Part shown: piece after piece, positions 1 through 12,276 of the stretch
Layout: each line of letters begins with the position of its first letter
Numbering within the stretch: position 1 is the first letter of the stretch
Origin: Bidens hawaiensis
Taxonomy: Eukaryota; Streptophyta; Magnoliopsida; Asterales; Asteraceae
Length of the DNA: 64,000 bases
NCBI GenBank assembly: GCA_021521415.1
Contig: JAIQDT010001127.1
Location: 558,001-622,000, forward strand
Direction: 5' to 3'
Program-made: the position numbers and the translations under genes
The notes under the pieces: generated by a model
The model's input: only the letters and a program-made list of their open reading frames with translations
Database searches by the model: none
What the model was told of the DNA's origin: nothing

Positions 1-815
1 TTGAGGCTGAAATCCACCAAGATTTGCGCTAATATTGCCACCAACACCTCCATACTGAGCCAAAGAGCTCATGAATGGTAATTGAAGAGAGGGAGGATTA
101 GAAAGTTGAGTACTTGCCATAGTTTCAGTGCTACACCTTGAAGGACTTTCACTTACGGATTTTGGCCCCGTTCGGCTAGGAGATTTTGAGCTTCGGCTTT
201 TGTTACTCCTTTTGTTTTTCCTACAACCTCCCCCAACCGGGACATTTCTTAGAGTACCACCTCGAGTCCAATAACGCCTGCACGTCTTGCAAAAGTGCCG
301 CGGTTGTGTGAGGCTATAGTTGTTGAAGTAGCAAAACTTTGTGTTGGTTGAATCACATCGCGGACAGTTTAATCCTGGCTCTGGCATAGGTAGCTTGGCC
401 ATCCTTGCTTGATCTACCATAGATCCTGGTCTGATAGACCCTTCCCCGCGTGGACCACCTCCTCCACCACCAGCTGGTTGTGGTGGAGGAGGTGGTGCTG
501 GTGGTGGGAAGCTAGGGTTTTCGCCACCGCCAGCACCAACAACACCAACGCTCAATTGTTGGCGGTTTGATTGTTGCAACTGAAACAAAAAAAAAACAAG
601 AAAACAAAAGAGAAATAAATAAGAAAGCTCACAAGAGGTACTACATGTACATGGTATATTCTTTTAAAGAGAATATGTATATATGAATGAGTATATATCA
701 TCTTTAATTTCCTAGACATATGCTTTTCCTTTTTCGTTTAGAAGAAGATTAAAGATCATACCTGGAGATGCCAATTGTGGTGATCAAGATAGGTTGGAAC
801 AGATGAGAAAACCAT
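1..815 (-). CDS. Dof-type zinc-finger transcription factor (5' part; gene runs off the window)
   Basis: Two exons on the minus strand. Exon 1 (815-762) encodes 18 residues starting [18 protein letters not shown] and ends at a GT donor. Exon 2 (579 to 1) continues in phase for 193 codons and leaves the window before any stop. After a Gly/Pro-rich stretch the Dof domain begins near residue 88: Cys-Pro-Arg-Cys, then 'FCYFNNY', '[17 protein letters not shown]' and '[12 protein letters not shown]', giving the CX2CX21CX2C zinc-binding pattern. A basic Ser/Lys/Arg tract follows, typical of a nuclear localisation signal. The family binds AAAG core promoter sites in the nucleus. The MVFSS...YLD N-terminus split from the rest by one intron is the layout of several Arabidopsis Dof genes (Dof2.4/Dof5.1-like; from memory, so no symbol is given). 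The C-terminal activation region lies outside the window. Confidence 0.93.
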
Positions 816-2667
816 GGTTTAATTAAATTTATCACTCTTTTTCTCTTTTAGAAAGTTTTCAAGGGATTTAACTTTGATAGTTGGAATCAAAAACAAGAGA
901 ATAATATACAGAAAAGAGAGAGAGAGGAGGAGGAGGAGGATAAAAAGATAAAGAAGATGATGCTGATGGGAAGGCAAAGATAAGGGAGAGGAGGCTTTTG
1001 TTTTGCTTAATATTTGTATTGTGATTTTTAATTTTTGTAATTTGCATTTCTCTTTTTGTTTTCATTATAATAATTAGGGTTCTTGAAGTGAGTGGACGAA
1101 GTTTCTTAGCCTTTAAGCTTTCTTATAGTGACAATGTGGCATATTACTTCATGTTAGTGCTCGGGTAAAAAAGAGAATACTGACCCCTCCATTGATATAC
1201 TCACATATATACCACACACATTGTCTGTATCCATATGTGCATGCATGAAAGAGAGAAAAGACACGTCGGACTTACTTAGCAATTTCAACAACATTAAGTA
1301 AATACCCTCTTAAAGAAATCTGCTTTAGAATCTTAGATCACACACAGTGTATTACTTGTCAAAACAGTATAAAAGGTGTGTGAATGTATGATGGGTTATA
1401 AAATAACATTTAAACTAATTAGTCAAAGTGAAGTTTTATAACCCTGGTGTTGTAACCTTCTCAACCATTATTCTCTGGATCATTTTGTGATTCATATTAT
1501 ATAATTTTCTTAAAAAGGATGTCGGAAAACAATCTATATATATGAAATTAATACATATACAGTGCTATTAATACCGTAATTATAATTAATTAAAAGTGTT
1601 AAAAGTGTCTGAAAACAGTTAGAATATTGCGAAAAAATGATGCGTTGGAAATGTGTCATAATTTGCATCGGAAATGTGTAATGTCCGGTGACGGTTATTC
1701 TGATATGCACGTTGCATCGGAATTGCTTGTTTTGTGACACTTTTCCGATGCAGTCTCGTTTCACAAATCTATCAGTTTTCTAGCAGTGATCCCACTAAGT
1801 CATCCACATATGTATATGTATATGTATATGAATGAACTATTCGTTTTCTTCATCTCTAGCTATAGATAAAAATGAATATTTTAGGACCATCCAGATTTGT
1901 AAAACATATTAAAGTCTAATGCACAAAATTAACTCCTTTCAAACAAAAGACTATATATAGTAAAGTTTTGGGTTTTGGGAGATAGACTTTCTCTACTTTA
2001 TACCTCGAATGAACTCGCTTGAGAATTTATTCATAACTTTTAATATGAAGAAATTAATAAATAAAAACTATGCATAACAATACAAAAAATTTCTAAGTCA
2101 GGGCTTTATAGTTATAAAAGACCCTAGGTTTAATTGTTTAAATATATAAAAAGTGACCATTGTAGCATATCAATATTTATTAATCAGGCAATAACCTTTT
2201 AGTAGGAGTTTTTAATTTAATTTCTACCCTTTAACAAACTTCCACATTTTTCAGCAAAACATTCTCTCTTTTTCTTTTTCTTTTTTCCTTTTCTTTCTTG
2301 ATTACAACACAATCCCTTTTTTCTCTCATTGATTGCAGGGACAAAGACCAACACATAAATTAGTTATATTAATCTTTGTTTCTATCGCCAGTTAAATTAA
2401 TAATAACACACATCTTATAAACTGCGCATTGGACTTGAACTTGGTTGGATTTAAAAGAACTTTAAAAGGTACAATTTCACCAAGCTCAAGACAATTAATT
2501 AAGCGGATGTTAGTTTTTCATATTCAAACTAGCCTAAGACAACTAAGGTGAGTAACATGCGACTATATTTGATTAAATACATTATATGTGTAATAAAAGT
2601 TATTGAGAACTCTTTAGGGTAGCTGCTGATGATCGAGTAACAGTAGCAATGGTCTATCTATCGGCAG
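816..2667. other. Dof upstream region and spacer
   Basis: The first few hundred bases should hold the Dof promoter and 5' UTR, including a purine-rich AG/GGA tract at ~915-945, but no clear TATA box is visible. Short ORFs here look non-coding. A possible CACTA-like fragment lies at 1601-1788; the rest is AT-rich with nothing recognised. Confidence 0.5.
1601..1788 (-). mobile_element. possible CACTA-type MITE fragment
   Basis: The right edge, read on the minus strand, starts CACTGCTAGAAAACTGATAG, which resembles CACTA-superfamily termini. The internal motif TTCCGATGCA/TGCATCGGAA recurs in both orientations (1672, 1710, 1742). The left edge has only a loose counterpart near 1606 and no 3-bp target duplication was identified, so this is weakly supported. 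Confidence 0.3.
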
Positions 2668-3077
2668 TGTTGTAAAAATTGTTAATCGTTAGTCAGGCGG
2701 TGGGGTGGGGACTAATGATTAATCGAGATTAATCGGGATTAATTATCAGATCGGACTTTAATATATAATTTTCAGTTTATATATACACGCCACGCACACA
2801 TTTTTATATGCAATTTTTAGTTTTAAACATACACAAACACATGTTGGCCGAAAATTGGTTGGAATCTCAACGAAAACCACTGATTTTAGCCGAAATCTAG
2901 CACCAAAACCATCGATTTATGCCAGAACCTCCTGCAGAAAGATTCTATTAATCTTGATTTTGGCCGGATTTGACCATTTACCGATTAATTGGCCGATTAG
3001 CCCAAATTTAATCAGTGAAGCAGGGACTAGTGATTAATCAGGGATTTAATCGACACCTAGTAAGAATTTTTACAACA
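2668..3077. mobile_element. 410-bp MITE with 13-bp perfect terminal inverted repeats
   Basis: The ends TGTTGTAAAAATT (2668-2680) and AATTTTTACAACA (3065-3077) are exact inverted repeats. The interior is full of 'gattaatcg' variants arranged symmetrically. Flanks TCTATCGGCAG and TCTACCGGTAG match at 9 of 11 positions and may be a decayed target duplication offset by three bases. The superfamily is not clear. The open frame inside (2855-3037) follows the repeat and is not a gene. Confidence 0.7.
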
Positions 3078-6000
3078 ATGTCTACCGGTAGTAATTAAAC
3101 ACAACAGACTCCTCATCTCTTTTGGATGATGTGTCAATGCAAAGTACTTTGGAAGCAAACCTCTCCTTGTTGTGGAGATCAAGTCCATGCATGGACAAAG
3201 TCTTTAGATTGGGATGTGGAAACAAACTGAGAGGTGGGCCACCCCTTTCGTATGCACACACACGTGTGCGTGTGTGTATGATTTGTTGTTGAACTGATGT
3301 TATGATTTGCGGATTTGTTGTGGGTGCTCTAAGTGGTTTAGAGCAACTTGTGTAGTTAGGAACTTTAATTTGTGCCCAGAAAGAATTATGTGTAAGATGG
3401 GTCAGCCCTAAAGTGGGGTTGGGTGGTCGATGAACTCTTGTCCGACACTCTGCTAGGCCTGAATTTTTTTTAAAAAAATATATATATATTTTTATACAAT
3501 CTATGTATATTTAATGTTTAAACTCAATTACATAAGTAACATAACAATTAGCATGCTCTAGTGGCAAAAGGGTGTGGCTATCGACCAAAAGGTTGTGGGT
3601 TTTAGTTTCATTTGAGATATACTTAAATCTATGTTTATACAATAGTTTTTTTACACAATGCAAATTATAACCAATTAAATCCATTTAAAAATAAATTGTT
3701 TAAACCCAACAAAATACTTCTTTTACTTAATGTTCAAAAACTTTTTTTGCCATTGCCCCAATTTTTTACTTCTCGAAGTCGGCCCTGTGTGTAAGTAATG
3801 GTGATCAACATGAAAGTATTTAATAATGGTGTGTTTTCATATACTAACTAGCCTAACACATGTTATTGAGCTAAGAATCGTCGTTGGTAAACGTTGACTT
3901 GAAATCCTACTTTCAAGTGAAAACTTGTAGACATTTTCATGGAATCAAATGTCACATTTGAAATCTTTGTATGAATCATTTTACTGTTAGTGGAAGAATC
4001 AAATTGATCCATAAATAAGATTACTAAGAATAATTTTTTTTTTGGGGGCTTTAGAGTCAAAAGACCTCAGTTGTTCACTAGCCCCCATGAATTCAAACAG
4101 AAGAATATAAAAAAGGTAAAGGGTTATTCGTTTGTCATCTTTATTAGGTTTTCACTCATTATAATCATAAATATATTTCTTTGTTGACAAAGTTAAGACA
4201 AATAGAACTTCGTCCATCAAAAATCCAGAAACAATCGAATATGCGCTATATATGATGTTCATCGAGATCCTCTATGTACGTGTTGTATATGTTCGCACTA
4301 AATAATATTCGTTTTGGTATTCAAATTCTCCTTTGTTGATATCATGTGAAACGTATATATTCTGGATTCATGTTATGCTTTACCAAAGTATAGAGCTATT
4401 TCATGAAGCTTGTGGAATCTCAAGGTGACTCCAAGATACCGAAAGACTCTCATAAAGATTGTGCAATTATGGCATCATTCCCTGATAGATGTTACATATG
4501 TAGAATAATAGTTTGGCATACTTCATAAGTCCATGGTGTATATATTTCTATTCGGATTTATGTTATTTTAGTTGCAACTAATTAAGTTCAGCTATTGTTA
4601 GTCGGTAGCCATTTATTTAGAGTAACTTTTTATGTGGTTTAAATTTTATAGCACTTTCAACCCAAATTTAAATTTTTTTACTAATAAACCCATGATGTTT
4701 ACAACTCATTGTAGTTTTGTCTTCTTAGACTAGTTTCTTTCATTGTCTTCTGTTAAGATAATGAATTGAGTTCGCGGACCAAAACCGCAAATAAATTTAA
4801 ACATCAGTGCCTAAAAAAGCAATAGGCTCATATTTTTTATGTTCTATTTGTTTTTTACTTTTTTCTTTATATTATTCTTAAGATTGTTTATTCTATTTTC
4901 ATTTTTCTTTTAACAACTCAAATATTTTTAACTAACCGAAAACATATTTTTTTATTTATTTTTCATTTGGTGCCCGCCATACAGTGTGACTTTGGTAGCG
5001 TAAGTTTTGACATTATACATAAAAAGCAATGAAACAATCAAACAAACATGTTTCAATGTCTTTTTGCTTATGGTACAACTATATTTTTGGGTTTCCGTTT
5101 TAGCTGGCTATAGCGAATACATTAAAACCGATAAACTTTTCGATCGCCGCAACATGCGGATTTGATCTTGCTAGATTGTATTATAACAAATTATTTAACT
5201 TGCATAAATAAAAACTCCATGAAAGCTCAACCTCAGCCAAGAGCATTGCACCTAGAGCCATGTTAGAGACGCTGCTCCTAGACCCTAGCCAAGGGAGTGT
5301 TGCCCCCTTGGAACTAACTATGTTAGTATAATTAGTTATTATTCTTTGATCTTTTAATAGTTGGGGTGACGTTTCTAGACTTTATACATGATTTGGTATT
5401 TTTGAGGAGTATTATCCAAACACTAAAAAGACTTATCAATTTTAGAAAAAAAAATAAAGGAATCAATTGAAACCAGTAGACGATAGTGGAATTAATTGGT
5501 CACATGTTGGCTTCGTATTAACCTTAAACATCTTCTTTCGGTTTATAGCTAGTTTTTCTAAAGGAATGATTTCTAGACCAATGAATTTGTTGTATATTTT
5601 AGTACTCTGATGTAACATGTGTTGTGTGAAGTAATTTTGTTGATGTAAGTCACGTTTTGTACTTTCATGTGTTGGAATATATATATTATCACATGTTAAT
5701 ACTTAATTAAAGTTGGTTAATCAATTAAGTTGGTTAGTCAAAACCAAATATTTCAAAACTCTATGAGTACTATTACTATGATAAAGGCTAGTTCAAAATA
5801 TCATATAAGTTGTCTTCAATTACTCGACTATAATACCGTTTTAAATGTGGTTGAAAAGAGTCAAGTAATCGTCATGTTCATGAGGCACGCTCTCCACCAG
5901 AAGCGTCTTATCTTCGTTGTCCCTTGATCTATTGAACCACGTATGCTTGAAAACATAAAGCAACCGCGATTCAAGAACACTATTAAAACCTAATTTGAGT

Positions 6001-9000
6001 TGAAGATGAAGTTAGCCAATTTTATAAAAGATTATAAAGTGGTCGTTCTTTTAGGCAGATAATAGAGTTGGTCCAAAGAAAGCTACACCCACAAAATAGA
6101 GGAGACACATTTCTAAATCCTCACTCACGTAACCTTCCATTAGTGCATGCAATTATTGAATATTGGGAAGAAGACAAGTTGATTGAAGCACCATACAATT
6201 TTTAATTGATTTTTCTTTTACAAAAAGATTGGTGAATCGTGCATGCATATTGTTTAATGTTGACTGAATACATGAATAGACTACGTCCAATTGAGTTAGT
6301 GGCAGACTCGAGATATGCTTTCTCTATAGAAAATTATCTGACATTTTTAATTGAAAAAAAATATTTATGATTTATAAATATTGAGTTAATAAAATTATAT
6401 GATGTAAATGATTAATTTTAGGGGTAGAACAGCTAAGGGTGTTGATTTCTGATATGATACAAAACAGAACACTAGCTCGGTATAAAAATAACTAGGTAGA
6501 GGGTTCTTCGAAAACATGTCAACATCCCTAACCCTTTTAAACAAATTATTCAGATTAATTTTCTGTAAGGAATTAAGTTAAAATGTTACCACACTCTTAA
6601 AAGTACAATTAAAAAATATTTGATTCATGTCACCCTGTTACAACGATCCAATTTAACACGTTTGCCACTTTAAATGTTACAACTTATTTAAGTTCCTTAA
6701 ACTTGTTTCGACACGTTAACCCATTTGACTCATTCGTACAAACAAGTTATAAGTAATTAAGTGTGTATATTCAAATTGTTGTATTTGACATGAACAAGTA
6801 CATTTCTTGTTCTTTTAGAGGGGTAGGAGTTGTCCCACTCCTGATTCCGCGGTATACAGTCTTAGGCTCTTAGCAACAAAAGTACAAAAAGTGAAAACAT
6901 ATATGTGAAAAAATCGGCATTCCAAAGACTCACACTCAGGACAAACTCGGTGGGCGGTATTCCCAGTCGGCCACAACTTTTCCCACTCTTTCCCGGCTCT
7001 TCAAGAGCTCCACTTCGTCCCCTCTTACTTTTTATCAGTGAGATGGTCAACCAATTAAACACCCCAAACTCGTTATTATTTAATAGAGTTAAGTATCATT
7101 TTAGTACATGTGGTTTGTCCAATTACGCAATTAACTTTATTGCCGTTTTTAAATTTATTGTAAACGGCTACCTCACTTTTCTAAAACTTGCTGTTTTAGT
7201 TTTTTTTTAACCTCGTCTATTTTGTCCGTTGAGTCCGGGTAAATTGGCAATTTTATTTATTTTATTTATTTTCTTTTTGAGTTAAGTATCATTTTCATAG
7301 ATGTGGTTTGTTCAATTACGTAACTTTAGTTCCTTTTTTTAAATTTATTGCAACTGGATACTTGGATTAGCTTTGGATATATAGGCAACCCATGAAAGAC
7401 ATTACACATTACAATTAAAGGATAATCTCTAACCCTAAATAAACAGATGAGTATGTACTAAATTGGTGAATATGGAAGGACACAAGTTAACAGGTTGGTT
7501 TAGTTTTCTAACTGTGATATCATCATAATCGTTCTCGGTATATCCCACAAATAGCAAAGCTATGGTAGTGTCTGAGAAGGGTAATATAGTAATGTTTTGG
7601 TCATCAAGTTAGAGTTAGGGTAATATAGGGTTTTGTTAGAGGATTTAGGTGAATAATAAGGAATATTTGTGGTGAGTTTTGAGTTAGTTATTTCTACAAT
7701 AATATGAAGGGTTTAATCGATTATATGCCTTGAGTTAACATTGGTTGTCGAATATCACATCCTGTAAGAAAAAAAAACAATAAACTATATTATACAAATA
7801 GCATTTGATATTTGACTTTAATCGGTAGCCTTTGTCTGAAATGTGCCTTTAACAACTAACCAAACTTTATTAAGGCTAATAAAACTATATTGGGGTGTCA
7901 TTGTATACACCAACTTACACCCAAGATGAGTATGTATAAAATTTCATGTGTGGTTTGAATGTAAAGCAACAATGTGAGGTCACAACATCGCTTTCTATCA
8001 TACATTCATACTTATCGTTTTCTCTGCTTGAGAAAAGGTGAAAGTTCATACTTGTGAATAGATAAACCATGAAAGAAAACATGATCCAAAAATGTCTTCG
8101 GGTAAGTAGTACGATCATATAAACGAGTGCCATAGAATGAGAAGAAGACAAAGGATGAGGATAAGAAAAGGTGGAAGAGAAGGAGGATATTTGATGAGGA
8201 TGAAACTTAAGATGAGGAAATATGCTTCTGGTGTAGCAACATAAAGTTTAAATGATGGCATTGAAATTGTGGATGATAGCTTAGATAGAAGTACACTTAC
8301 TAAATTTTAAAAGTAAGAATACGGTCTCATGAAACTTAACATAATGTGATGTATATATGAAAAAAGGTGCGATGATTTGCCGTAATTTGTAGTTTTAGCA
8401 ACGTGATGTGTAATCTCATGTTCCTGTTCATGGGTACCTTCGAAATATCGCTTGATCACATTACCACTCGCTATAGAGATTCCACCCTAAATTCCCACCA
8501 CCGTTTATGACTACATTATAACATCAACGATTTTGACCGATTATCATCGATTTTCCTAGTATAAGTGTTTTAAGTCTTAATTATCAATTTTTAGTGTTCA
8601 ATGTTATTGTTTTAAGTCTTAATCAGTTCCCACTTGCTACGATTGTTAGTGTTTTTCAAGTTGCAGAAGCTTAATTTGTTAGTAATAGGAGAGTATACTG
8701 AATTATTAGTGTTAAATTGCTATATATATGAATTTTACATGATATTAAAATTAGCGATAATCCACCGGTATATCACCTCGATAACTGATGTCTCAGATAT
8801 CGATGCTTAACCGATATCCGATATTTTTCTGTATGAACTACTTTGCTTTTAACCACCAACCAAGATGCATAAATGGAAAGCACCTTTAACTTGTGTAACA
8901 TACATCCAAGGCTGATACAAATCATAAACACACCTTTACACAATCATAATGTCGTAACTGAAAATTTTAGTAAGCAAGCACTTACTAATGCATATTGTAA

Positions 9001-9152
9001 ACCCGAGACTTCAATCGATTCAATCTAAAATTTCATTCTATTCACCACTTGTTCTACAAAACCTAATAGCTATCCAAAAACAAAGAAAAAATATGATTTC
9101 TAGATCCCCTAATCATCTGCCATCCATTACTACTATAACAATAAGAAAATAA
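3078..9152. other. gene-free AT-rich spacer
   Basis: No ORF with family character was found on either strand. Visible structure: a possible tRNA-derived SINE fragment at ~3553-3610; a less AT-rich island at ~6815-7060, open by chance on both strands; and a diverged direct repeat at 7086-7357. Otherwise nothing recognisable. Confidence 0.6.
7086..7357. repeat. two diverged direct copies of a ~80-100 bp repeat
   Basis: 'GAGTTAAGTATCATTTT' followed by '...ATGTGGTTTGT..AATTACG' occurs at 7086 and again at 7279, each running into 'AAATTTATTG'. The text resembles a dispersed low-complexity repeat common in eudicot spacers. Confidence 0.55.
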
Positions 9153-10093
9153 TCTATATCTATGCTATATATAATACACCAAACAAGGGCAAATTAAGAC
9201 ACTAACTTTTAAGTAATTACAACACTTAAAGCATGAGGTACATGTATTAGTATGGGTAAACATGTCTTTTAAACACAATTCATTCAACTTACAAGTTTGG
9301 TCCCTCATCTTTAACCATATTATGTTTTTAATTTAACTTGTAAACTAACTTTCCACCCATGATTTTTAAACGACTATAGTCTTTTCATACGTTAATATTT
9401 TTATAAACAAATTGCACCATAAAAACGAGCATTTTATTCTCTTTAATTTGAATATGATATTGTTGTAATTTTTATCATTTTAAATAAATTAATATGTTAC
9501 GTAGGGGTGTTCAGTGTCGGTTGTGATGATTTTTAAGTTAAACTTGTGAGTCCAACCGTTAATACTGATTTGTTGTCGTCCAAAACCAATCAACCATTGA
9601 AAGTTGAAACCGAATCGTTACTAACGGCCTGGTTCCAGTTTGGTTTCACAGTTTAAACTATAATAATAAATTTAGTTTATAATAATTAATAACTTAAATG
9701 TACCATCAATTTTAACTAAAAACCAACATAATATGATACTTGAGATGATCATAAATAAAAAATGATAATTTTAGCCACATAAACGGTAAATAATAATGGA
9801 AGATCTAGGACGTGAAATAATAACAACAAAGATTACAAAATGAATCATATTGCAATTAGGTTAATTTACAGTCTTTTCTGGTTTCATATGGCCGGTTGCA
9901 TATATAAACCCCGAACCAACCGTTCACTACGTTTGAAAATTTTGAAACCGACCAACAAACCGAAAGTAAAAAAGAAAAAGAAGTCAAACCAATGACCGAT
10001 TTAAACGATTTCAAGGTTTTAACCGAACCATAAACGTAGATACGTGATTAACATGTTCAAACACCCGCTGCATCGCGCGGACACCCGTCTAGT
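9153..10093 (+). mobile_element. probable non-autonomous Helitron (941 bp)
   Basis: The 5' edge reads TCTATATCTATGCTATATA directly after an A, as expected for the TC start. The 3' edge ends CTAGT (CTRRT rule), preceded about ten bases upstream by a small GC hairpin, CCGC...GCGG at 10065-10080. There is no terminal inverted repeat and no RepHel ORF. The base after CTAGT is G rather than the T expected at an AT target, so the call is tentative. A hAT-like 'TAGGGGTGTTCA' at ~9503 could indicate a nested element. Confidence 0.5.
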
Positions 10094-10550
10094 GTGTATA
10101 TATATATATACATGTACTTTAAGAAACATGATCAAATATATTTTATTCTTAACATGAAAACGGTGAGAACTAATTTGCTGTTATTATTAAGTAAATTTTT
10201 ATAGGTGTTTGTTGTTATTTTTTGTTCGTATTTGTTAATTTTCGATTATGAGGCGTTATAAGTATTTGTTGATTTATATTTTGCTGTTATTATTAAATGT
10301 TTTCTTTTGTTGCTATAAGTATTTGTTGGTATATGTTGTTATTATTTTGTTCTTGATTTTGATTCCTTTGTTGTAATTTTTAGGTTCTTTTCTTTGTTAT
10401 TATAAATCATTGTATATGTAGATTGGTATTGCAATTGATATTGTTTCTTACGTTCTTAATTTTTTTATAAATTGACATTATTTCTTACATTCTCATGTTA
10501 AAATTAAAATGTATATGAACCTTTCTCTATAATTTAATTCATCTTATCTC

Positions 10551-10581
<31 letters not shown>
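10551..10581. repeat. (TAA)n microsatellite
   Basis: About ten uninterrupted ATA/TAA triplets in AT-rich spacer. Confidence 0.9.
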
Positions 10582-10583
<2 letters not shown>

Positions 10584-10879
10584 CATAATAAAACAAGACG
10601 TGTGAGCTGCAAAGCACGTGGCTTAATTTAGTATGCCAATTGCAAACATAGTGACTTATGGGACCCACTAGTCCAACATTGTTCAACGGCTAACCAATCA
10701 GGATTACGTAACGAGACAAGAGAATCAATCTTGAATTGTGGACCAAGAATGGAGGGTCTAGATGTGCATTACTTTAAATAAAAGTGACAGACAAGTGAGG
10801 GTAGCATTTCCTCAATGTTCCAGGTTCATCAAGATTCTCTTGGTCGGTAATACTTCCTTAATCGGTTACTCATAACTGA

Positions 10880-11576
10880 TAAGGGTGTGCAAAGTCGGTT
10901 CAATTCGGTTATAGAGGCTTAACCATAATAATAACAAAGGTTTAGTTATGGTCTTATAGAATATTGCTTAACTATATCCATAACTAAATGGTTTGTTAAT
11001 CATAGGTCACTTAATAGGTCAGTTTCAATAAAGTTCAGTTAAATGTCTATTGAATTTTTATGTTTTCTTTTTTTGTTTTAGTTGAAATTGGTTTGATTAT
11101 GGTGACCCAAGCTCAATTATGAAGTTTGAAAGCTTAATATGCTAGATCCAAACATAGTTATGGTGTTCAAAGTTACGTTGATAGTTGCAACAAAAACTAG
11201 AATTAGAGGTATACACTTTAGAAACACGTACCATTCACCAGTTTTGCTCAACCCTATGTGATATTTCTAATATTAGAACACGTCAAAATATCATAAAATA
11301 TTTGATTTTCGTTTATATTAAACGGTTCGGGTTCGGTTTAGCTTTTGGCCGAATCTTTTAACATGTTTAGCTAACACATGTCATGTTTGAGTTAAATGAT
11401 AAGATAAATGAACTTTTCTTTTTTAAGCTAGATTTCGTCAAGCCAATTTCCTCCCGAATTTTTTGGTTGAGCAAAACCGACCCAAAACGAAAATCAAGAA
11501 AGTTGAATGTATGTTTAAATCAAACTGTAGAACAGGTCGGTCTCGGTTTAGTTTCTCGAGTTTGTCACACCCCTAA
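10880..11576. mobile_element. hAT-like MITE with GGTT/CGG-rich interior
   Basis: Left end TAAGGGTGTGCAAA and right end TTTGTCACACCCCTAA are imperfect inverted repeats of the hAT 'TAGGGGTG' type. The inside is rich in 'GGTTCGGTT', 'GGTCGG' and variants. No convincing 8-bp target duplication is seen. The open frame at 11383-11592 lies within this repeat and is not considered a gene. Confidence 0.5.
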
Positions 11577-12148
11577 CCTTTTTAAAGGGTAGGTTGTTTA
11601 ACATTCAAGGGTAGGCAGGAGAGGACTAGAGGCCAGTTATGATTTTGGGTAAAATGGTTAGATTTAAAAGCCTTTTGCTTCAGCCCACTATCAATAACTT
11701 GGCCCAGTTTTAGTTCAGATTTAGCCCATAGTAGGTCCGTGAAGATGATACAAATAAATTCTTTTTATGCCAACTGCCAACATAATTTAACCCACAACAA
11801 TTCAACAAATGTTCATCTCAGATCCTAATTCCTAAATATCAAATTAGATCTATACGATTTACCTACTGTTCGGCGGTCGACACTCGACATGTTTCCTTGT
11901 GTGGGTCTGTTTATATTTTTAGCGATACTACGAATGTGTTGTTATAACTAAACTAAAATACCCGCCTTGTAGTCCCCAGAAATTGTTAACTTGTTTAAGT
12001 AGTTAAAAATGCCATAGCAACTCACTTAAAAACTCTATTGATCAGTTTTATAGATTTCATTTTATACTGATACCTTTTAATACAGTTTTACAGATATGTG
12101 TTTCAACAACTACTAACATAAAACATTGTGTGCACTTATTAACCAAAG
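11577..12148. other. spacer upstream of the tRNA gene
   Basis: Nothing recognised on either strand. Confidence 0.5.
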
Positions 12149-12221
12149 GGGGATCTAGCTCAGATGCTAGAGCGCTCGCTTAGCATGCGAGAGGTATGGG
12201 GATCGATACCCCGCATCTCCA
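12149..12221 (+). tRNA. tRNA-Ala (AGC), probably degenerating
   Basis: A 73-nt cloverleaf: acceptor GGGGATC/CATCTCC plus discriminator A, D-arm GCTC...GAGC, anticodon stem CTCGC/GCGAG with loop TTAGCAT (anticodon AGC), T-arm with loop ATCGATA. The A box (TAGCTCAGATG) and B box (GGATCGATACC) are intact and a T5 terminator follows four bases after the 3' end (12226-12230). Compared with the standard plant tRNA-Ala(AGC), recalled from memory, three positions differ: base 7 is C, giving a C7-C66 mismatch; the second of the two conserved D-loop guanines is C (ATGCTA); and the first T-stem base is T, giving a T-G wobble. It is likely transcribable but possibly not functional. Confidence 0.85.
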
Positions 12222-12276
12222 ACTGTTTTTATTGTATCAGTTTTTTTTTAACCCTGAAACATGTGCGGTCTTTCAC

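Noticed and set aside
6862..7210. Overlapping ORFs on both strands (66 and 101 aa)
   Set aside because: Both are open only because of a short less-AT-rich island; no domain, signal or splice context.
9503..10070. Separate hAT MITE with TAGGGGTGTTCA / TGTTCAAACACCC ends
   Set aside because: The right end coincides with the Helitron-like 3' terminus, so one element explains the data more simply; kept as an alternative only.
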